The notes under the pieces are model-generated. The model saw only the letters and a program-made list of their open reading frames with translations, ran no database searches and was not told where the DNA came from. A stretch of DNA of 64,000 nucleotides. Origin: Actinoplanes sp. N902-109. Its GTDB lineage: Bacteria > Actinomycetota > Actinomycetes > Mycobacteriales > Micromonosporaceae. The translations under genes and the position numbers were made by a program. The DNA is taken from positions 1,985,501-2,049,500 of the forward strand of contig NC_021191.1 of assembly GCF_000389965.1 (NCBI RefSeq), given 5' to 3'. Numbering within the stretch: the stretch's first letter is position 1; each line of letters opens with the position of its first letter. This document shows, one piece after another, positions 49,782 to 57,900 of the stretch.

Positions 49782-49979
49782 ATGCCGTGGAGTTGGCGGT
49801 ACGAGGGCGTCGACGGACAGCCCGTGGCCGGTCCGGCGGAGACGTTCAGCAGTCAGGCCGATGCGGAGTCGTGGATCGGCCAGGCGTGGCGTGAGCTCGC
49901 CGGGTCCGGCGTCACCCAGGTCACTCTCGTCGAGGACGACCGGGTCGACTACAAGATGAGTCTGCTGCCGGCCGAGTGA
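49782..49979 (+). CDS. conserved actinobacterial small protein
   Basis: A 65-residue protein, MPWSWRYEGVDGQPVAGPAETFSSQADAESWIGQAWRELAGSGVTQVTLVEDD in outline, starting at ATG 49782 behind GAGGAGGGG. I recall near-identical short proteins throughout actinobacteria. No function is known. The stop overlaps the start of the membrane protease gene by four bases (GTGA), so both are made together. Confidence 0.82.
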   Translation: MPWSWRYEGVDGQPVAGPAETFSSQADAESWIGQAWRELAGSGVTQVTLVEDDRVDYKMSLLPAE

Positions 49980-50794
49980 GCAGCTTCCAGGTCAGCCGCG
50001 GCACCCCGCGCAGTGCCTTCGTGCCCAGCCCGGTCTTCGTCGGGATCCTCGCGCTGGTCGTGGTCAGCGCGTGGATGGCGTGGAGCGGTTTCGGCAACGT
50101 ACGGTTCGACGTCTTCCTGTTCGTCATCTCCGGGTGGGTGCTCTCGCTGTGCCTGCACGAGTACGCGCATGCTCTGATCGCGTACTTCTCCGGGGACCGC
50201 GGCGTCGCTGAGCGGGGTTACCTGCGGCTCAACCCGCTGAAGTACACACACCCGGTGCTGTCGATCGTGCTGCCGCTGATCGCGGTGGTGCTCGGCGGCA
50301 TCGGCCTGCCCGGCGGTGCGGTGTGGGTCGACCACGCGTACATCCGCAGCAAGGCCAAGGAGTCGCTGATCAGCGCGGCCGGCCCGCTCACCAACGTGGT
50401 GTTCGCGCTGCTGCTGGCCATCCCGTTCGTCTTCGGCGCGGCCGACGACGCGCTGATCTCCACCGGCTACGGGCTCAGCCTGGGCCCGCACGGCGACTTC
50501 TGGCTGGGGCTGGCGGCGCTCGCCTTCCTGCAAGTCACCGCCAGCCTGCTCAACTTCTTGCCGGTCCCGGGCCTGGACGGCGGCAACATCCTGCGGCCCT
50601 GGCTCAGCCCGGCCTATCAGCGGGCGTACAACCTTTTCGCGCCGTACGGCTTCCTGCTGCTGTTCGTGCTGTTGTGGCAGTCGCAGATCAACGTGTACTT
50701 CTTCGACGCCGTCAACTGGCTCACCCGGCTGATCGGGGTGCCCGACGACTTCGGCCAGGTCGGCCTGGCGTACATGCGGTTCTGGAGCAACTGA
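49976..50794 (+). CDS. site-2 protease-type M50 membrane metallopeptidase
   Basis: A 272-residue integral membrane protease with about six helices. The zinc motif HExxH is HEYAH at residues 61-65, in a membrane segment (WVLSLCLHEYAHALIAYFSGD). The third ligand context is LNFLPVPGLDGGNILRPWL. No PDZ domain is present, as in the compact FtsH-like or Rip3-like group. The substrate, often a membrane-bound anti-sigma factor or clipped peptide, is unknown. GTG 49976 overlaps the preceding small gene. Its stop codon shares TGATCA with the convergent reductase stop. Confidence 0.9.
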   Translation: MSSFQVSRGTPRSAFVPSPVFVGILALVVVSAWMAWSGFGNVRFDVFLFVISGWVLSLCLHEYAHALIAYFSGDRGVAERGYLRLNPLKYTHPVLSIVLPLIAVVLGGIGLPGGAVWVDHAYIRSKAKESLISAAGPLTNVVFALLLAIPFVFGAADDALISTGYGLSLGPHGDFWLGLAALAFLQVTASLLNFLPVPGLDGGNILRPWLSPAYQRAYNLFAPYGFLLLFVLLWQSQINVYFFDAVNWLTRLIGVPDDFGQVGLAYMRFWSN

Positions 50795-51793
50795 TCAGGG
50801 GCGGTTCGCCGGGCTCACGGTCTTGGCCGGGTCGCGCTCGGCGATGCCGCCGACCACGTCGTCGATGGCCTTCATCAGGTCGGCATCCAGCCGTACGCCG
50901 GCGGCCTTGGCATTGTCCTTGACCTGCTCGGGGCGGGACGCACCGATGATCGCGGCCGAGACGTTGCTGTTCTGCAGGACCCAGGCCACGGCGAGCTGAG
51001 CCATGCTCAGCCCCGCCTGCTCGGCCAGCGGGCGCAGCTGCTGCACCGTGCTCAGCACCTCGTCGGTCATGAACCGCTTGATGAAGTTCGCACCCGACTT
51101 GTCATCGGTCGCCCGCGAGCCCGCCGGCGGCTGCTTGCCCGGCTCGTACTTGCCGGTCAGCACGCCCTGCGCGATCGGCGAGAACACGACCTGGCCGACG
51201 CCGACCTCCTCGGACATCGGCACCACCTCGGCCTCGATGACCCGCCACAGCATCGAGTACTGCGGCTGGTTGGACACGAGCTGGAACTTGAGGTCCTGAG
51301 CCAGCTCCCAGCCCGCCCGGATCTCCTGGGCGGTCCACTCGGACACGCCGATGTACAACGCCTTGCCCGAGTGCACGATGTCGGCGAACGTCTGCATCGT
51401 CTCCTCGAGCGGCGTCGAGTAGTCGTAGCGGTGCGCCTGATAGACGTCCACATAGTCGAGCTGCAGGCGGCGCAGCGACCCGTTGATCGACTCCATGACG
51501 TGCTTGCGGGACAGGCTGCGGTCGTTCGGCCCGGGCCCGGTGGGCCAGAAGACCTTGGTGAGAATTTCGAGACCCTCGCGGCGCTCACCCTTGAGTGCGC
51601 GGCCCAGGACCTCCTCGGCGGCGGTTCCCGCGTACGCATCGGCGGTGTCGAACGTCGTGATGCCCTCGTCGAGCGCGGCCCGCACGCACGCGGTGGCGGC
51701 GTCCTCCTCGACCTGCGACCCGTGGGTGATCCAGTTGCCGTACGCGATTTCGCTGATCATGAGACCGGAGCGGCCCAGGTGACGGTATTCCAT
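50795..51793 (-). CDS. aldo/keto reductase (Kv-beta-like)
   Basis: A 332-residue reductase from ATG 51793 (MEYRHLGRSGLMISEIAYGNW). It has FDTADAYAGTAAEEVLGRAL (Asp and Tyr), LDYVDVYQAHRYDYSTPLEETMQTFADIV, IGVSEWTAQEIRAG, SNQPQYSMLWRVIEAEVVP and the NADPH-binding AAIIGASRPEQVKDNAKAAGV. The overall pattern is that of voltage-gated K-channel beta-subunit-like AKRs. In-frame upstream starts (51826, 51871) lack family sequence. The substrate is unknown. Confidence 0.92.
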   Translation of the reverse strand: MEYRHLGRSGLMISEIAYGNWITHGSQVEEDAATACVRAALDEGITTFDTADAYAGTAAEEVLGRALKGERREGLEILTKVFWPTGPGPNDRSLSRKHVMESINGSLRRLQLDYVDVYQAHRYDYSTPLEETMQTFADIVHSGKALYIGVSEWTAQEIRAGWELAQDLKFQLVSNQPQYSMLWRVIEAEVVPMSEEVGVGQVVFSPIAQGVLTGKYEPGKQPPAGSRATDDKSGANFIKRFMTDEVLSTVQQLRPLAEQAGLSMAQLAVAWVLQNSNVSAAIIGASRPEQVKDNAKAAGVRLDADLMKAIDDVVGGIAERDPAKTVSPANRP

Positions 51794-51922
51794 AGCCGCT
51801 TTTCTACCCCAGGAGGCGCCGTTCATCGCACCGGCTTGGTTTGTGCGCCGCTTTGCAGGCTGCGGGCACAATATTGCCGGGCTTTGAGCTTTCTTGCACT
51901 GTCTTGCACCTTTTGCGCTGAT

Positions 51923-54900
51923 CTACAGCACGGGCCGGGTCTCTCCGCCGCTGCGGTCGAGTTCGCGGGCCGCGTCCACCGGTGACTCGAGGGTGACATC
52001 GATGACAGGCCGGCCGCGGCGGTCCAGCGCGCCCCACGCGGTGCCGTCGCCCACCACGAAGCCGGCAGGGTGGATGAGCAGCTTCGGGAACCCCGGTGCC
52101 ACGACGACATGGCCGTCCCGGTCGACTACGCCAAGCCGGCCGCCGGCATCCACCACAGCAAGCCCCTCGGCGGTGAACCCGTCGATTTCGCCGCCGCCGG
52201 TCAGCGCCGTGGCAAACCGTGCGAACTGCGGTGCCACCACGACCCGGCCGTGCCGGTCGATGGCACCCCAGCCGTCCCGGCGGATCAGCGCGATGCCGTT
52301 CGTGAAAGGCCGGGCATCGGCGAACCCGCCCGGAACGATGACCCGGTTGTGCCAGTCGATCGCAAACCATCCGCCATCGAGATCGCGCGACACCCACGCC
52401 AAGCCCTCAGCGAACGACTGCACCTGAGAATAGCCGTCGAGCAGCAACCGCCCGCTTTCGTCGATCAGCTCCCAGGCGTCCACCCCGGGCCGGCGAACCC
52501 AAGCGGCCCCCTCCCGGAACTCCATCGCCTCGGCGTACTGCTCGGCTATGACGAGGGCGCCGGTGCTGTCCGCGTACCCGAAATATCCGGTCTCCGCGTC
52601 GGCGGCGGGCTGCGGCGCCCGGCTCAGCTGAAGAATCTCCTCGCGCGACCGTGGATAAGGCCCCCAACCGCTTTCCTGGACCCGTGCCATCACCGCGTCG
52701 AGCGCATACTCCGTCCGCCTGACCAGCTCCGGATCCTCCACCCGGCGCAGTTCGAGCGCCAACTCGAAATGATTGCAGGCCTCCAGATAACGCCCCTGCT
52801 CATAACCCGAGCGCCCGGCGTTGACATGTATCTCGGCCCGCAACCGGTCCGGCAACTCAACCGAATTCGCCTCGGCGAACAACCGGTCCGCCTCAGCGAA
52901 ATCCCCCCGCCACTGACAAACCACGGCAACCCGGGCCTGCACCACCGCAAGCAACCGCACATCACCACTGGCCTCGGCGTGCCGCAAAGCCTCCCGCCCA
53001 TCGGCAAGTGCCGGCTCGTACTCCCCGAGCACCCGCTCAGCCACCGCCCGCAAACTCAACAACCGAGCCCGGACCGCATCCCGCTCAGCAAACTCCAGCC
53101 TGTCGGTAAGCCGATCCACAACCGCGAAAATCGGCTCCGGATCCCCAGCGACCTCCCGCAAGGTGACCGGATCAACCTCCCACGGGTACGCCGCCAGCTG
53201 CTCCTCAGGATCCGCAAGCCGACGCTGCCGGATACGCTCGGCTGCCGTCCTCGCTGTTGCCCCTGCAGCCTTTTCCACCGGTGCTGCAACAGCTTGCCGG
53301 CTGGCTGAAGTGCTGGGTCCATTGTCGGTGGGGGTGCTCGGGCTCTGCCAGGTCTGCGCTGGCCAGATGTCGATGGACTGCGCTGGCCCGGCCGCCTCGC
53401 TCCCGCTTTCCGGCGAATCTGCCGCCGCCTCGCTTCCGCTTTCCGGCGAATCTGCCGCCGCCTCGCTTGCTTCAGCCTCCCGCTGGCTTGCGCCGGTGGC
53501 TTGCTGGCTCGCGTCCGCGTTCCACTCGCTTGCGTCGGTTACCTGCCGGTGTGGTTCGTCGTCTTGTTGGCCTGCAGCGCCTTGTCGCTCGACTGCGTTG
53601 GGTGCCAGTTGGCTTGCATCAGCTGTTTGCTCGCTTGCGTCTGCTTTCTGGTCGTTGGCGTTGGTCACCTGCTTGCTTGTGTCGGGTTCCTGCTCGCTCG
53701 GGTTGGCGGCTTGCTGGGTGCCCTCGATGTCGAGGCCGCCTTCGTCCGCTGCGCCCTGACCTTGGTCCGGCTCTTGGCTGCTTGCGTCGCTCTGCGGCTG
53801 GCGTGCGTCTCGTACCGGGTTGCTCGCGACGGTTTGCGGTTCGACCGGCTGTTGTTCCGGCGCCGTTACCCCGGATTCCCGATCAGCCAGCTCATCGGCT
53901 TGCGGCTCGGCCGGCTGGTCTTGCAGCTCGGCCGACTCTGCTTCCCCGACCACTGCACCGACATGCGAATCAGCCGGCTCCGCTTGCGGCACGCCCGACT
54001 CTGTTTGCGGCGCGGTCGACTCTGTTTGCGGCGCGGTCGGCTCTGCTTGCAACTCGATCGGCTCTGTTTGCGGCGCGGTCGGCTCTGTTTGCGGCGCGGT
54101 CGACTCTGTTTGCGGCGCGGTCGGCTCTGCTTGCAACTCGATCGGCTCTGTTTGCGGCGCGGTCGGCTCTGTTTGCGGCGCGGTCGGCTCTGTTTGCGGC
54201 GCGGTCGGCTCTGCTTGCAACTCGATCGGCTCTGTTTGCGGCGCGGTCGGCTCTGTTTGCGGCGCGGTCGGCTCTGTTTGCGGCGCGGTCGGCTCTGCTT
54301 GCAACTCGATCGGCTCTGTTTGCGGCGCGGTCGGCTCTGTTTGCGGTGCGGTCGGCTCTGTTTGCGGCGCGGTCGACTCTGTTTGCGGCGCGGTCGGCTC
54401 TGTTTGCGGTGCGGTCGACTCTGTTTGCGGCGCGGCCGACTCTGCTTGCAACTCGATCGGCTCTGCTTGCGGCGCGGTCGGCTCTGCTTGCGAGGCGGTC
54501 GGCGCTGTTTGCGAGGCGGCTGGCTCTGCTTGCACGGTCGGTGCTGCGACCGACATCGCATCGCCGGTGCTTACGTCGGCCAACGTTTCGATCGTCGTCT
54601 CCGGACCGCTGTCGTCAGCATCCGCGCCAGTTTCCGCGGTGCTCGCGGAGCCGTCTCGCTCTGCCGTTTCCTCCTCAGGCTGGTGCACACCGGTTACTGC
54701 TTCAGCTTCGAGCGCATCACTCGGGAGCCGCGGGGTCGCGGGCGTCGCTGCGCTTACAGACATTGCAGTCACGGTTTGCTGCGCAGTCAGCGTGGTCTCG
54801 GTCGCAGGCGTTTCGTCGTCGTGTTGCTCCGCAGTCCCCGTGACATCGTGTGTCTGCGCTTGCTTGTCAGGTTGCTGCGTTGCGTGCGAGGTTTCCCGTG

Positions 54901-57900
54901 CAGGGGCTTCGTCGGCGGGTTGCTGTGCGGCGGACGGGGCTGCGAGCGGCAGTGCCTCGATCTCGGGTTGCTGAACCGCGGGTGCGGCTTGCGGCACGGT
55001 TGAATCGTCTTGCGAGGCGGCCGTGGCGTCGTGGGTGTCGATCGTCGTGGGGGACGCCTCGTCGACAGCCCGCTGCTCAGTCGTCGGATCGCCCGCTGCC
55101 TGGTCGAGGGTGTCTTTGGTAGTGCCAGAGTGCGGCGTTCCGGCATCGGCAGCAGCGTCTTGAGTTGTAGTGGCGACACTCGTGGACGACGGCTGACCAT
55201 CGTCGCCCCGAGCGATGGGTTCAGTCGTCTCGCTTGGTGCGCTCGGGTCTTCCGGACTCCCCTGCGCAGCGGCGTTCGGAGTACCGAGTTCTGCCGCAGC
55301 GGGCATAGCCGCGCCGAACGCCGAAGTCGCAGGCTCCGACGTTTGCTCGGGGGAGCCTGTTGGCACCGGCGTCCCAGCCGCCTCGTGCCGGACGTCTGCT
55401 GAGTCGGGGGCGGTCCCGAGGTCGGATCCTCCCGTCCGCTGATCTGATGCTTCCGGCAGTTGCGGGGCGTTCCTCGGTTCCGCTTCGCCGTGGGCGGCGG
55501 ACTGCGTCTTTCGATCCGGCTCGTTGACGGAAGGCTCGGTCCGGTCGGAGCGGTCGTCATCGCGAGCGGTCGGCACGAGTACGGATGCGATGTCGCCGGC
55601 CGTATCGACGGGCGCGGTGGGTTCGGCGACGGACACCGAAGCCTCCGCGGATATCGGCGCCGCTGCCACATCCAGCTCCGGTGCCGATGTCGACTCGTCG
55701 GTCGTACGGTGGTCGGCGGTTGAAGGCATGTCCGCGACGTGTGGATCGACAGCGGCGGTCGGTTCGCGGTCAGCGCGTGGTGCCGCCTGGATCGCGGCGC
55801 CGGAATCCGCTGGGTCGCCCTCATGGAGCGTGCGAGGACCTGCGTCGTCGGCTTGGGACAGCGTGCGAGGGCCTGCGTCGTCGGCTTGGGGGAGTGGGCG
55901 AGGACGTGCTTCGTCGGCTTGGGGGAACGGGCGAGGACGTGCTTCTGCGGCGTCGGCTCGGGGGAACGGGCCAGGACCTGTTCGTGCGTCGTCGGCTTGG
56001 GGCAGCGGGCCCGGACCTGTTCCTGCGTCGTCGGCTTGGGGCAGCGGGCGGGGACGTGCTTCTGCGGCGTCGGCTTGGTGGTGCGTGCGGGCGTCTGCCT
56101 GCGCTTCGCTGGTATCGGTGTGCGTCTCGGTTGTGGGCTGTGCAGCGGCGGGCTGAGTGATCGCGTCGGCCTCTGCGTGCCCCGGGGCCGGGAGTGCGGC
56201 GGTCGCTTGGGTTGGTTGCGCGGGGCCGACCGTCGTTTGCTGCGCGTGCATCGGGGCGCCGTCGGCGTTGAGCGTTTGCGACGGGACAGGATCCGGTGCC
56301 GGCGTGGCGAGGTTGTCAGCAACGGGCGCGACAGCTGTCGGGCGAATGTCGTCGGGCGCTGTGGTTCCAGCATCGGCTGCGGGAGGAACGAAAGTTTCGA
56401 CTCTTTCGTCGGCGTTGGGAAAGACGGAAGTCGCGTCGAGGCTCTCGGAAGTCGGGCCTGCAGCGCCGGAGGTCGGGGTGACGGCTTCGACCGTCGGGGG
56501 AGCGGCGTCGAGAGGCGAGCCCGGGGCGTCGGCGGCAGGGGCGATGGCTTCGCGAGTCGTGGGACGGATGTCCGAAGGCAGGGTGACGGCTTCGTGGGCC
56601 GGGATGGGGCTCTCGGGAGTAAGGGCGACGGCTTCGGGAGCCAGGGTAAGCGCGTCGGTAGCTGAGTCGCTGGCGTCGAAAGCCGAGCCGTCGGCGACTG
56701 CGCCTGAAGCTGAGGTACCGGCTTCGAAAGTCGCGGGACGAGCGTCCGAGGTTGGGGCGACGGCTCCAGCGGCCGGCGTGACTCCGGGAGCGGCGGCGAC
56801 GACATCGTGGGTCGCGGGGAAGGCTTCGGGGGCGACGACGTTGTGGGTCGAGGGAAGGGCCTCGGGAGCGTCGGTGTCGGGGGTGGCGGGGAGGCCCTCG
56901 GGAGCGGCGGCGACGGCATTGGGAGCCGGAGAGATGGCCGCGGGATTGAGGGCGACGGCTTCGCGTGTCGGAGGGAGGACGCCGAAAGTCAGGCCGTCCG
57001 CGTCGGAAGTCGCGGTGACGGCGTCGGGAGTCGGGCTATCCGCGTCGGAAGTTGGAGTGACGGCGTGAGGAGTCGGGGTGACGGCGTCGGGAGTCGGGCC
57101 GTCCGCGTCGGAAGTCGCGGTGACGGCGTCAGGAGTTGGGCTGTCGGCGTCAGGGGCCGGGCTGTCCGCGTCGGAAGTCGGGGTGACGGCGTCAGGAGTC
57201 GGGGTGACGGCGTCGGAAGGTGTGGTGGCGTCGGCAGTGGGGGCTTGGGCGGCGGGGGCGAGGGTGTCGTTCTCGCCGGTGGGGGCGAACCAGTCCGTCC
57301 GGCCATGGTGATGGGCGCTGGTCGGCGCGGCTGGTGCCGTACCGGAATCGGGCTCGGTTGAAGGAGCGGGCGAGGCGGGGGCGGCGTCCGGGTCCGTGGT
57401 GACAGCGCCGAGACCGCTCAGTTCCAGCAGCCAGCCGAGGCCGCGTTCCTCCTGGTCCGGCTGGTCGGGGGCCGGGTCTTCGGGGAGCGGCTCGGGCAGC
57501 GCCGGCGCCGGCAGGTGGACGACGGCGGTGTCCTCGAGCTCAGGCAGCGTGCCCGTGGCCGGTTCGATCCGGTCGGGTTCGAAAGTAGGGCCGGTCGCCG
57601 CCGGTTCGATCGCGGGGGACGGCACCACCGGGTGGATCGGAGGTGCCGTGGGCGGGGTGCGGTCCTGCGGCCGGTCGTTGCCCGGTGCCGGGCGATCGGT
57701 GCTGAACGGGGCCGGGATGCGGGTTTCGGTCGGCGGTTCCGCGTGGTGGGTGCCCCTGACCTCCGAACGGGGATCCGGTACGGGGTGGGCTTCCGGTCGC
57801 GGTCCGATCGGCTCGGTTCGTTGGGTGGTGGTCCCGCGCTGATCGGCCGGTCGTGCTTGCGGCCGGGGGCCGAAGGTTCCGGTACGGCCGGAGCTGTCGG

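Noticed and set aside
53990..54540. CRISPR array
   Set aside because: The 21-bp units are contiguous and coding in frame; there are no unique spacers and no cas genes.
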